DNA from: Polyangium sp. y55x31
GTDB lineage: Bacteria; Myxococcota_A; Polyangia; Polyangiales; Polyangiaceae
Reading direction: 5' to 3'
Assembly: GCF_029946505.1 (NCBI RefSeq)
Contig: NZ_JARZHG010000004.1
Span: forward strand, 1-64,000
Length of the DNA: 64,000 bases
The notes under the pieces are model-generated. The model saw only the letters and a list, made by a program, of their open reading frames with translations, did no database searches and was not told where the DNA came from. A program made the position numbers and the translations under genes. Shown piece after piece: positions 42,014 through 50,645 of the stretch; position 1 is the first letter of the stretch, and each line of letters opens with the position of its first letter.

Positions 42014-43237
42014 TCAGAACGTGTGCACGAACAGCCCGCTCCGGAGCTTCGGCTCGAACCACGTGCTCTTCGGCGGCATGAGCAGGCCCGCGTCGCTCAC
42101 CGCGAAGAGCTGCTCGATCTGCGTCGGATAGAGGTGCAGGCCCAAGGTGAAGTCGCCCGCGTCGACGCGCCGTTCGAGCTCGCCGTAGCCGCGGATGCCG
42201 CCCACGAAGTCGACGTGCTTGTCCCGGCGCGGGTCCTTCACGCCGAAGATCGGGCCGAGGATCAGGTCCTGCGCGATCGAGCAGTCGAGCGAGGCGACCG
42301 GGTCCTCGGCCCGCGCAGGATCCTGCGGGGCGCGCAGGAGGTACCACTTGCCCGCGAGGTACGCGCCGAAGGTGCGCGGCTCGGGCGGGGTCGCGGCGAG
42401 GCCGTCGGGGCGCGGCTCGACCTGCATCACGGAGGCGAGGCGCTCGAGGATCGCCTCGGGCGAGCGGCCTTCGAGGTCCCGCACGACGCGGTTGTACGGC
42501 ATGATCTTCATCTGGTCGTGGGGGAAGACGACCGCGAGGAAGACGTCGTGCTCGCGGCCGTCGCCGCGGTAGATCTGGTGGACGCGCGCCGCCGCGGCGC
42601 TGCGGTGGTGGCCGTCGGCCACGTAGAGACACGCGACCTCCTCGAAGCGATCTTCGAGCGCGCGCGTGGCGTCGCGGCCGAGCACCCAGAAGCGATGGCC
42701 GACGCCGTCCTTCGTGGTGAAGTCGTAGATCGGCGGCGCCTCGGTCGAGGCCCGGACGAGCGCGTCGATCGTCGGGTCCTTGCGATACGTGAGGAAGACG
42801 GGCTCGTCGTGCGCGGCGAGCTCGTCGATGTGGCGCGTGCGGTCGTCTTCCTTGTCGGCCCGGGTTTTCTCGTGCTTCTTGATCGTGTCGGCGAGGTACT
42901 CGGAGACGGCCGCGCAGCCGACGACGCCGATCTGCCGGTGGTCGCCCATGGTCTGCGCGTAGAGGTAGAGGTGCGGCTCGGGGTCCTGCGTCAGCGCGCC
43001 CTCGGCGATGAGCTTCGCCAGGTTCTTCGCGCCCATGGCGTAGACCGCGTCGTCGTGCTCGTCCGTGCCCTCGGGGAGGTCGATCTCGGGCCGCGAGACG
43101 TGCAGGAAGCTCGCCGCGTTGCCCTCGGCGAGCTTGCGGGCCTCGGCCGTGGAGATGACGTCGTACGGCGGGCTCGCGACCTCGGGGGCCAAGGAGGGCG
43201 GGGGGCGGAAGGCGCGGAAGGGGCGGACTTTGGCCAT
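42014..43237 (-). CDS. DUF1015 family protein (407 aa)
   Basis: Widespread DUF1015 (recently linked by others to HpdB-like or phosphatase-type chemistry; I do not assign activity). The start MAKVRPFRAFRPP, the SPPYDV motif, DTIKKHEKTRADKEDDRTRH and ADGHHRSAAAARVH, all family signatures, are present in order. The protein is cytosolic and of the usual length. Divergent from the ATPase fusion gene with an 87-bp gap. Confidence 0.87.
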   Translation of the reverse strand: MAKVRPFRAFRPPPSLAPEVASPPYDVISTAEARKLAEGNAASFLHVSRPEIDLPEGTDEHDDAVYAMGAKNLAKLIAEGALTQDPEPHLYLYAQTMGDHRQIGVVGCAAVSEYLADTIKKHEKTRADKEDDRTRHIDELAAHDEPVFLTYRKDPTIDALVRASTEAPPIYDFTTKDGVGHRFWVLGRDATRALEDRFEEVACLYVADGHHRSAAAARVHQIYRGDGREHDVFLAVVFPHDQMKIMPYNRVVRDLEGRSPEAILERLASVMQVEPRPDGLAATPPEPRTFGAYLAGKWYLLRAPQDPARAEDPVASLDCSIAQDLILGPIFGVKDPRRDKHVDFVGGIRGYGELERRVDAGDFTLGLHLYPTQIEQLFAVSDAGLLMPPKSTWFEPKLRSGLFVHTF

Positions 43238-43324
43238 GCGCCTGCGGTTAGCCCGGTTGGGTCCGGGTGTCGAGACGGGCGCGTCCTGGGCTGACGAAGC
43301 AGATCCTGTGGTACACGTCCGGGC

Positions 43325-44956
43325 GTGCCCGTGCCCGGAGATGACGATAGCGAGCGGCTGACCCCAACGATCCCGCCGCCGCCCATGATCGAGTCGCCCT
43401 CGGGCGCCCGCACGCGGCGGGTGATCGCCGTGGGAGGCGGGCGCGGCGGCGTCGGCAAGACGCTGCTCACCGTGAACCTCGGCGTCTACTTCGCTCAGCT
43501 CGGCCGCGAGGTCGTCGTCTGCGACACCGATCCGTTCGGCTCGAACCTGCACGGCGTGCTCGGCCTGGAGACGCCGCCGCTCGTGACGAGCGAGGCCCTC
43601 GAAGAAGGCAAAGCCAAGCCCGTGAGCACGATCGTCCCGGGCCTGCGCCTCCTGCCCACGGCCTACGATCCGATGACCGCGACGCCGATCCGCCCGAACC
43701 GCGGATCACACTGGGCGCGGCAGATCGAGAAGCTCGACGTCGACTACGTCCTCCTGAACCTCGGCGCCTCGACGACGGCCTCCACGCTGGATCTCTTCCT
43801 CCAGGCTGACGTGGGCATCTGCGTGACGGCGCCCGAGCCGCTCGCGATCGAGACGACCTACCGCTTCTGCCGCGCGCTCTACCTGCGCGTGCTCCGGCGC
43901 GCGCTCACGAAGGAGCGCTTCAAGCTGCGCCTCGTCGAGCGCGTGATCGCGGCGCTGCCGCCGCTCGCCCCGCCGCCCACGATCGTCGCCGAGATCAAGC
44001 GCTACGACGACGGCGTGGCCAAGGTCGCGGCCGAGGAGATGACCCGCATCGCCGCGCAGCTCGTCGTCGGTCAGACGCGCCTGCGCTCGGACCTCGACCT
44101 CGGCATGAGCATGTCCGTCATCGCCGAGCGCTTCCTCGGCATCTCGCTCGACTACCTCGGCCACATCGAGCACGACGACGCCGTGTGGCTCACGGTGCGG
44201 CGCAGGCAGCCGCTCCTCATCGACAGCCCCACCTCGAAGAGCGCGCGCAACATCGAGCGCGTCGCGCGCCGCATCCTCGCGCTGCTCGCCGCGCAGAGCA
44301 CCCGCGGCGGCTCGCTCCCTCCACGCGCGCCCGCCGCCCACGCGCGCGCCGGCGCCCTGCCCGCCACGCTCTACGAGGTCCTCGGCGTCCCGCGCACCGC
44401 GGCCGACGACGAGATCCGCCGCGCCGTGAAGCGCCAGCGGGAGATCTTCCGCGAGGGCAGCCTGCCGCTTTGCTCCGTCGTCGCACCCGAGGTCTTGCAG
44501 AAGGTGCAAGCGCGCATCGAAGAAGCCCACGACACCCTGCTCGATCCGGTGCGCCGCCGCGCCTACGACCTCTCCACGTTCCCGGACGACACGCCCGCCA
44601 CGGTCGTGCCGCAGCGCAGCAGCAACGCCGCGCAGATGGCCGAGCTCGCGATGCTGCAGGCCGAGCTCGCGCGCGAGATCAACGCCGAGACCCAGTTCAC
44701 GGGCGCGCTCTTGCGCAAGGTGCGCGAGTCGCAGGGGATCGAGATCGCCGAGATCGCGCAGCGCACGAAGATCAACATCGCGCACCTCAACGCGATCGAG
44801 AACGAGTCGTTCGGGGACCTGCCCGCGCTCGTGTACGTGCAGGGCTTCGTCCAGCAGGTCGCCAAGCACCTGAAGCTCGACCCGGCGCAGGTGGCGAAGA
44901 CGTACACGCGAAGGCTGCGGGATCTCTCCCTCGGGCGCGCGAGGGGCAGTGGATAA
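43325..44956 (+). CDS. MinD/FlhG-like ATPase fused to J-like and RodZ-type HTH domains (543 aa)
   Basis: Three parts in order. Residues about 30-300 form a ParA/MinD P-loop ATPase with the deviant Walker A GGGRGGVGKT (37-46) and a DTDPFG switch. Residues about 350-420 resemble a J-domain (LYEVLGVPRTAADDEIRRAV), but the HPD tripeptide needed to stimulate DnaK is absent. Residues about 460-535 form an HTH of the RodZ/HTH_25 kind (LLRKVRESQGIEIAEIAQRT, HLNAIENESFGDLPALVYV), here without a transmembrane helix after it. FlhG-like ATPases set the place and number of surface machines, so a role in polar organisation is likely. Start GTG 43325 is uncertain; ATG 43385 is possible. It overlaps the next gene by eight bases. 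Confidence 0.8.
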   Translation: MPVPGDDDSERLTPTIPPPPMIESPSGARTRRVIAVGGGRGGVGKTLLTVNLGVYFAQLGREVVVCDTDPFGSNLHGVLGLETPPLVTSEALEEGKAKPVSTIVPGLRLLPTAYDPMTATPIRPNRGSHWARQIEKLDVDYVLLNLGASTTASTLDLFLQADVGICVTAPEPLAIETTYRFCRALYLRVLRRALTKERFKLRLVERVIAALPPLAPPPTIVAEIKRYDDGVAKVAAEEMTRIAAQLVVGQTRLRSDLDLGMSMSVIAERFLGISLDYLGHIEHDDAVWLTVRRRQPLLIDSPTSKSARNIERVARRILALLAAQSTRGGSLPPRAPAAHARAGALPATLYEVLGVPRTAADDEIRRAVKRQREIFREGSLPLCSVVAPEVLQKVQARIEEAHDTLLDPVRRRAYDLSTFPDDTPATVVPQRSSNAAQMAELAMLQAELAREINAETQFTGALLRKVRESQGIEIAEIAQRTKINIAHLNAIENESFGDLPALVYVQGFVQQVAKHLKLDPAQVAKTYTRRLRDLSLGRARGSG

Positions 44957-46397
44957 GCCTTCGGACGAAGGACGGGATCGGCTCTTCTCGGCCGCCCTCT
45001 TCGTGCTGGCGCTCCTTCCGCGCCTCTACGTCGCCATCGCCTGGGCCCGCGAGCCCGTGTGGGACGGGCACTATTACGACTTCGGCGCGCGCCGCATCGC
45101 CGAGGGCTTCGGCTACTCCGACGACGTCGTCATCGGCGGAGCGCGCGTCTGGCACCCCTGGTGCCACTACCCCGTCGGCTACAGCGGCTTCCTCGCGATC
45201 TTCTACCGCCTCTTCGGCGCAGGTCCCGCGACCGCGCCCGTGGTCAACGCCGTCACGGGCGCGCTCGTCGCGGTGCTCGTGCACAGGCTCGCGCGATACG
45301 CGACCACGAAGAACCGCGCGCGCGCCGCGGGCCTCTTCTGCGCGCTCGATCCGGGCCTGATCGTGTACGCCGCGCTCGTGATGACCGAGCCGCTCGCCGC
45401 GCTCGGCCTCGTCGCGGCCGGATGGCTCGTCGCGCGGGACGCGAAGACCAAGCCGATACGCGGCGCGCTGCTCGCGGGCCTCACGCTCGGCCTGACCACG
45501 CTCGTCCGGCCGCAGAGCCTGCTCTGCGCGCCGGCGCTCGGCTTGTTCACCCTGGGCGACGGCACGCTCCGTACGAGGCTGAAGAAGGGCGTCCTCACGG
45601 CTGGGATCGCGCTCACGACCGCCGTGCTCGTCGTCGTTCCCTGGACCGCGCGCAACTGCCGCGTGATGGACGGTTGCGCCTTCGTCTCGACGAACGCCGG
45701 GTGGAACCTCGCGATCGGCGCTTCCCCGCGCGCCACGGGCCGCTTCGAGACGCTGCGCGCGAGCGACGGCTGCAAGGTCGTCACGGGCCAGGTCCAGCAG
45801 GATCAATGCTGGCGCGACGAGGGCCTGCGCTGGATCGCGAACGACCCGATCCGGTGGCTCTCGCTCGTCCCGAAGAAGCTCGGCCACACCTTCGATCACG
45901 AGTCGTTCCCGATGGGCTACCTCGGCGAGGCGAACCCCGCGGCCTGGCCCGAGCCGCGCAAAGCCACGGGCCGCGCCGTGCTCACCGCCGTCCACGTCGC
46001 GCTGCTCGCGTTCGCCGCGCTCGGCCTCGTCGCCTCTCCGCTCGGGCGTCTGCCGCTGCGCGCGCGCCTCACGCAGATCGCCGCGCTCCTCGCCGTCGTC
46101 GGCGTCGTGCTCCACGGCATCCTCTCGGACGCTCACCCGTTCTGGCCGCTCGCCGTGCTGATCGTGCTCTTCGGCGCCTTGCCGCTCCCGGGCGCGCCGG
46201 CCCGCAACGCGGCCATCGGCTACCTCGTCTTTGCCGTCGCCACCGTGGCGCTCACGCACGCGGTGTTCTTCGGCGAAGACCGCTATCACGTGGTGATCAC
46301 GCCGGTCCTCTGCTTGCTCGCGGCCCTCGCGTGGAGGCCGTCCGGAGCGCTCGCCGCTCCCTCACACCGAGCCGCAGACGTTCCCCCACGGTCCTGA
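44949..46397 (+). CDS. GT-C-type multi-pass membrane glycosyltransferase-like protein (482 aa)
   Basis: About ten transmembrane segments, with an early periplasmic loop carrying DGHYYDFGARRIAEG, comparable to the Asp-containing first loop of ArnT/PMT-type GT-C enzymes that use polyprenyl-linked sugars. The region LVRPQSLLCAPALG and a later soluble stretch with cysteines agree with the same group. It would transfer a sugar in the envelope, perhaps to lipid or protein; the acceptor is not evident. The GTG start overlaps the preceding gene by eight bases, so the genes form one transcript. Confidence 0.7.
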   Translation: MDKPSDEGRDRLFSAALFVLALLPRLYVAIAWAREPVWDGHYYDFGARRIAEGFGYSDDVVIGGARVWHPWCHYPVGYSGFLAIFYRLFGAGPATAPVVNAVTGALVAVLVHRLARYATTKNRARAAGLFCALDPGLIVYAALVMTEPLAALGLVAAGWLVARDAKTKPIRGALLAGLTLGLTTLVRPQSLLCAPALGLFTLGDGTLRTRLKKGVLTAGIALTTAVLVVVPWTARNCRVMDGCAFVSTNAGWNLAIGASPRATGRFETLRASDGCKVVTGQVQQDQCWRDEGLRWIANDPIRWLSLVPKKLGHTFDHESFPMGYLGEANPAAWPEPRKATGRAVLTAVHVALLAFAALGLVASPLGRLPLRARLTQIAALLAVVGVVLHGILSDAHPFWPLAVLIVLFGALPLPGAPARNAAIGYLVFAVATVALTHAVFFGEDRYHVVITPVLCLLAALAWRPSGALAAPSHRAADVPPRS

Positions 46398-46419
46398 CCA
46401 GGTCTGATAGAGTACCGTC

Positions 46420-46746
46420 ATGTTGAAGAACCTGAGCCGCGAGGATCGTCTTCAGGTGATGCGTTTCGTGTGCTCGTTCGCGTGGGCGGACCTCGAGGTC
46501 AAGCCCAAGGAGCGCGCCCTCGTCCACAAGATGGTCAAGGAGTTCGAGCTCGACCCAGACGAGGCGAAGCAGGTCGACGGTTGGCTGAAGGTGCCGCCGC
46601 GCGCCGAGGAGGTCGACCCGGCCGCGATCCCGGCCGCGCACCGGAAGATGGTGCTCGACGCCGCACGCCGGATCATCAAGGCCGACGGGAACGTGGACCC
46701 GGAAGAGGCGGAGAGCTTCTCGCTCCTGGAACAGCTCCTCGCGTAA
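46420..46746 (+). CDS. TerB-like protein (108 aa)
   Basis: A single helical domain of the TerB/DUF533 type: MRFVCSFAWADLEVKPKERALVHKMVKEF followed by a second helix set with MVLDAARRIIKADGNVDPEEA. The acidic D.......E.......E pattern matches the metal-binding faces of TerB. It is cytosolic and 23 bp after the GT-C gene, so probably in the same operon. Roles in tellurite resistance are known only for ter clusters; this lone gene is more likely a general envelope or stress adaptor. Confidence 0.78.
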   Translation: MLKNLSREDRLQVMRFVCSFAWADLEVKPKERALVHKMVKEFELDPDEAKQVDGWLKVPPRAEEVDPAAIPAAHRKMVLDAARRIIKADGNVDPEEAESFSLLEQLLA

Positions 46747-46798
46747 ACGTTCGTGTAACCGTTCGCCACCCCCAGCGTCCGTCTGGTACGCTCGGCGC

Positions 46799-47845
46799 GT
46801 GCTTCGCCAAGGTCTCGGTCGCCGGCACGGGCCGTGGGGGATCACGCTCGCGTGCGTGGCGACCACGCTCGCCCTCACGCTCGCCCCTGCGAGACCCGCC
46901 GACGCATTCCCGCACGTCGTCCGCTCCGGCGAGACGCTCGCCCAGATCGCCGAGCGCGTGTACGGCCGCGTCGAGATGGAGCAGATCCTCGTCGCGGCGA
47001 ACTCCCTCGACGCGGGCCGGGGCCTGTCGATCGTGCCCGGCATGCGCCTGGAGATCCCGTCGGTCGGGCATCACCGCGTCACCGCCGGCGAGACCTGGAC
47101 CTCGCTCGCCGACACGCTGCTCGGCCACCCCGAGCGCAGCGACGTCCTCGCCTTCGCCAACGAAGCGAAGCCCTGGATCCAGCCCACCGAAGGCCAGGAG
47201 ATCCGCGTCCCCTACAACCTGCGCTACGTCGCCGGCCCGGGCGACTCGACGCTGACCGTCGCCTACCGCTTCCTCGGCCAGCGCGACAAGGCGTGGATGC
47301 TCGATCGGTACAACCGCCTCGGCGGCGAGTCGCTGCAGCGCGGCGACGTGGTGCTCGTGCCGCTCACCGAGCTCGAGCTCACGGCCGAAGGAAAGGCCCT
47401 CGCCGCGAGCGCGGGCGCGCTCGTCCGCTCGGAAGGCGCAGGCCAGGCGCGGGAAGCGCAGCGGCGCGCCGAGGTCGAGCTGCCGCAGCTCGCCGCCGAT
47501 GTCCGAAACGGCCGCTACGTCGACGCCGTCACGCGTGGCAACCGTCTGCTCGGCTCCGGCGACCTCTCGCGCACGCAGCTCGCCCAGATCCAGCAGCGCC
47601 TCGTCGAGGCCTACGTCGCGCTCGACGCCCAAGGCCTCGCCGAGACGGCCTGCCTCGCCTGGCGCGAGGCCGATCCCTCGCTCGTCCTCGACCCGATCGA
47701 GCTCTCGCCGAAGATCGTGCGTGCCTGCACGAACGCGAGCACGCTCGGCGCCGCGGCTCCGCCTGCCGCCGTGATCCCGTCCGTCCCTGCATCCGCATCC
47801 GCGGCCCCCTCCTCACCGCGCCGCTCGCCCGTCGGAGGTCGGTAG
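46799..47845 (+). CDS. secreted LysM-domain protein (348 aa)
   Basis: A signal peptide (VATTLALTLAPARPADAF) is followed by two LysM motifs: HVVRSGETLAQIAERVYGRV (about 39-86) and HHRVTAGETWTSLADTLLGH (about 90-140), which bind peptidoglycan. The remainder is helical, TPR-like (ELPQLAADVRNGRYVDAVTR) and ends with a Pro/Ser/Ala tail. GTG start. The kinase gene begins two bases later, so the pair is co-expressed and the LysM protein may report on the cell wall to the kinase. Confidence 0.85.
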   Translation: MLRQGLGRRHGPWGITLACVATTLALTLAPARPADAFPHVVRSGETLAQIAERVYGRVEMEQILVAANSLDAGRGLSIVPGMRLEIPSVGHHRVTAGETWTSLADTLLGHPERSDVLAFANEAKPWIQPTEGQEIRVPYNLRYVAGPGDSTLTVAYRFLGQRDKAWMLDRYNRLGGESLQRGDVVLVPLTELELTAEGKALAASAGALVRSEGAGQAREAQRRAEVELPQLAADVRNGRYVDAVTRGNRLLGSGDLSRTQLAQIQQRLVEAYVALDAQGLAETACLAWREADPSLVLDPIELSPKIVRACTNASTLGAAAPPAAVIPSVPASASAAPSSPRRSPVGGR

Positions 47846-47847
47846 GC

Positions 47848-48984
47848 GTGGAACAAGGCGAGACGCGCGCCCCGATCTCCTCCGACGCCGAGTACCTCGC
47901 GCCGGGCCGCCTCGTCGCCTCGCGGTACACCGTCGGGACCGTCGTCGGCGAAGGCGCCAGCGGCATCGTCTACGTCGCCACGGACGGCGAGACGGGCGCG
48001 CAGGTCGCGCTGAAGGTCATCCACCGGAGCCTCTGCTTCGATCCGCTCTTCTCGCGCCGCTTCACGCGCGAGGCCTCGATCCTGAAGCAGCTCGAAGGCA
48101 ACCACATCGTGCGCCTGCTCGACGTCACCGAGGACGACGGCCTGCCCGTGCTCGTGCTCGAGTACGTCGAAGGCCTCTCGCTCGAAGCGGTCTTGCGCAA
48201 GCACAGGTTCACGATCGAGGAGGCCGTGGAGATCACGCTCCAGATCTGCGCCGCGCTCGGCGCCGCGCACGCGGGTGGCTTCGTGCACCGCGACCTCAAG
48301 CCCGGCAACGTGATCATCCAGGGCGAGCTCGGCACCGGCCGCGTGCCCATGGTCTGGGTCGTCGACTTCGGCCTCGGCAAGGCCTTGCACCGGGATCCCT
48401 CGGGCACCTCGCTCACCGAGCGCAACATGATCCTCGGCACGCCCGAATACATGTCGCCCGAGCAGGTCCGCGGCGACGAGCTCGATCATCGCTGCGACAT
48501 CTACGCGGCCGGCGTCCTGCTCTTCGAGATGCTCACGGGCCGCGCGCCGTACACGGGCAAGACGCCCATCGCGGCCATGACCGCGCACCTCACCGAGCCC
48601 GTGCCCTCGCCGCGCGCTTCGAGCCCCGATCGCGACATCCCGCCCGCGCTCGAAGCCGTCGTCCATCGCGCCCTCGCCAAAAACCCCGACGAGCGGTACG
48701 AGACCGCGCGCGCCTTTGCCGAGGCCCTCTCCGCCGCGCGCGACGAACACCACGTCATCGCGCCTGCCGCCGTGGACGACGCCGACGCGATCGCCACGGG
48801 CGACACCGAGCTCGAGCTCCGCACGGCCGTCGCGAAGGCCGTCGCGCTCGAGCCGAAGCCTGCATCGACGACGAAGGCCGCCGCGGAGCGCCCGGGACAG
48901 CCCGTGCGATGGCCGTGGATCCTCGTGGCGGTCTTGCTCGCGGCGGTGGCGATCGCCGTCGGCGCGATGGCGGGCGCGCGGTAG
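47848..48984 (+). CDS. membrane Ser/Thr protein kinase (378 aa)
   Basis: Hanks-type kinase: Gly loop VGEGASGIVY, Lys56 (VALKVI), HRDLKPGN with Asp149, DFG (173-175), and GTPEYMSPEQ. After a linker there is one C-terminal transmembrane helix (WILVAVLLAAVAIAVGAMA) and virtually no external domain. Sensing must come from a partner, and the LysM gene just upstream is the obvious candidate. The GTG at 47848 has GGAGG upstream. Confidence 0.88.
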   Translation: MEQGETRAPISSDAEYLAPGRLVASRYTVGTVVGEGASGIVYVATDGETGAQVALKVIHRSLCFDPLFSRRFTREASILKQLEGNHIVRLLDVTEDDGLPVLVLEYVEGLSLEAVLRKHRFTIEEAVEITLQICAALGAAHAGGFVHRDLKPGNVIIQGELGTGRVPMVWVVDFGLGKALHRDPSGTSLTERNMILGTPEYMSPEQVRGDELDHRCDIYAAGVLLFEMLTGRAPYTGKTPIAAMTAHLTEPVPSPRASSPDRDIPPALEAVVHRALAKNPDERYETARAFAEALSAARDEHHVIAPAAVDDADAIATGDTELELRTAVAKAVALEPKPASTTKAAAERPGQPVRWPWILVAVLLAAVAIAVGAMAGAR

Positions 48985-49047
48985 ACACGCGGGCCGCGTA
49001 TCGCGGATGGCTTTCGCTCGGCATCGCGGCGATAATGCGCCGCGATC

Positions 49048-50442
49048 ATGAAGACGCGCTTTCTTGGGAAGAAATGTTTCCTTTCGGCCTTCGCCGTCGC
49101 CCTCGGGGTCGCGCTTTTTCCGAGCGCTGCGCGCGCCGAGGTCGTCGCCGTCGATTGCGACGTCGATCCCGACTGGTGCAAGACCGCCCCGATCGCGTTC
49201 TCGCACAGCGACACGCTCCCGATCGAATGGAGCTTCGACACGGGGTGGGTCCCGGCAAACTCGCCCTTGCAGGTCCACCTCTGGGCCGGCGTTTATGCGA
49301 CCACGCGCGTCACGCTCAAAGGTGCGCTCGAGACGAGCTGGCCCGAGGCGCTCCTGCTCCGCGCGCCGGGCGACCCTGACGGCGGTTTGCTCTCGTATCA
49401 CTACGGCGTCGAGCTCGGCGCGCAGGCGCAGCTTCACGTGAAGATCGCCGGCATCCCGTACGACTGGGTCGGCGACATCCCGTACATCCCGCAGATCGAT
49501 TTCCAGGTCGAGGGCGAACAGGGCTTCGACGCGTGGGGATGGAACCCCGGCGCCACGCTCGCCAGCAAGACGCAGCCGCAGACGATCATCGAGGTCGGCC
49601 TCAGCGACATCATCAGCATCCCCAGCGTCTTCGTGGACGGCGGCCTCAAGGTCGACGTGCAGATGGAGCTCGCCGCGACGTACACGACCGAGCGCATCGT
49701 CGTGGAGAGCGCCGAGGGCAAGGGCGTCAAAGGCGGCGACATCACCGAGCCGGACGGCGAGACGAAGGCCGAGTACTTGAACGGCCCCTCGATCGACCTC
49801 GACGTGCATCCCGAAGGGAACATCGACTACGACGGCATCATCCACTTGATCCCCGGCATGTGGGTCGAGATCCTCGGCCAGAACTTCGCGTTCGACATCG
49901 CCGACATCCCGATCACGTTCCCGATCACGCAGACGACGTGGTCGTTCCCCAAGCAACGCGTGCACGTCCCCTTGCCCGACCTCGTGCTGCCGAAGAGCGA
50001 GATCGATTTCGGCGAGGTCGAGGTCGGTCAGAAGAGCCTCGAGAGCTTCAGCCTGTGGAATGCGGGCGAGGCGCGCGCGAAGGTGACGATCGTGTCGAGC
50101 AACGCGGAGCTCTTCCCTGCGTGGGATCCGAGCCTCGACATCGAGCCCGGCGTCACGGCCGACACGGCCGTGCGCTTCATGCCCCGGAAAAACGGCCCCT
50201 TCGAGGCGACGCTCTTCATCGCCTCGAACGATCCGAACGACCCGGTGCAGGAGATCATCCTCAAGGGCGTGGGCTTCGGTGGCCCCGTGGCGCCGTCGCA
50301 GGACATCTCGCAGGAGAGCGGGTGCGCTTGCCGCGCCGCGGGGAGCGATGCGCCCACGCCTGCTCCGACCGGCCTCGCGCTCACCGCCCTCGCCGGCGTC
50401 GTGGCCCTCGTGCGGCGAAATCGTAAGGTGGGTCGACGTTGA
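49048..50442 (+). CDS. secreted ASH-domain protein with MYXO-CTERM tail (464 aa)
   Basis: Signal peptide (SAFAVALGVALFPSAARA), a beta-rich domain of about 290 residues, and then an ASH/HYDIN-type Ig-like domain (SEIDFGEVEVGQKSLESFSL, VRFMPRKNGPFEATLFIASN). The C-terminus is a classical MYXO-CTERM signal: ESGCACRAAG, a hydrophobic helix (GLALTALAGVVALV) and RRNRKVGRR. The Cys of GC would be lipidated after cleavage, placing the protein at the outer surface. The large first domain was not recognised. Confidence 0.82.
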   Translation: MKTRFLGKKCFLSAFAVALGVALFPSAARAEVVAVDCDVDPDWCKTAPIAFSHSDTLPIEWSFDTGWVPANSPLQVHLWAGVYATTRVTLKGALETSWPEALLLRAPGDPDGGLLSYHYGVELGAQAQLHVKIAGIPYDWVGDIPYIPQIDFQVEGEQGFDAWGWNPGATLASKTQPQTIIEVGLSDIISIPSVFVDGGLKVDVQMELAATYTTERIVVESAEGKGVKGGDITEPDGETKAEYLNGPSIDLDVHPEGNIDYDGIIHLIPGMWVEILGQNFAFDIADIPITFPITQTTWSFPKQRVHVPLPDLVLPKSEIDFGEVEVGQKSLESFSLWNAGEARAKVTIVSSNAELFPAWDPSLDIEPGVTADTAVRFMPRKNGPFEATLFIASNDPNDPVQEIILKGVGFGGPVAPSQDISQESGCACRAAGSDAPTPAPTGLALTALAGVVALVRRNRKVGRR

Positions 50443-50585
50443 CCCCCGTGGGTCCACCACGACCCTCCTTCACGCCCGCCCCAGGAACGACACACACGTC
50501 GTTTCGCCAACTTACCAATTCGGCCCTGGGTCTCCCGCGACCCCCCGTCTGACGGAAACCTGCGAAACTCCGCCAATTCCTTGGC

Positions 50586-50601
50586 TGGCATATCCCTTGC
50601 T
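50586..50601 (+). promoter_or_regulatory. sigma-54 promoter
   Basis: TGGCATATCCCTTGCT fits the -24/-12 consensus TGGCACG-N4-TTGCW, with GG at 50587-50588 and GC at 50599-50600 separated by ten bases exactly as required. It lies 44 nt ahead of the start codon of the AAA+/Fis regulator, giving a leader of about 35 nt. Confidence 0.75.
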
Positions 50602-50645
50602 GATGTCCATTCCGGACCTGACTTCAGCATCGGGGAGTTCCTGAC

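Noticed and set aside
50441..50454. Short hairpin GACCC/GGGTC after the MYXO-CTERM gene as a terminator
   Set aside because: Only five base pairs, and it overlaps the stop codon region; there is no T-run. It is too weak to call.
47611..50460. 949-residue minus-strand open frame across the kinase and MYXO-CTERM genes
   Set aside because: Its composition is shadow-like (Arg, Asp, Glu, Val, His runs), while three plus-strand genes with signal peptides, LysM, kinase and sorting motifs occupy the same DNA.
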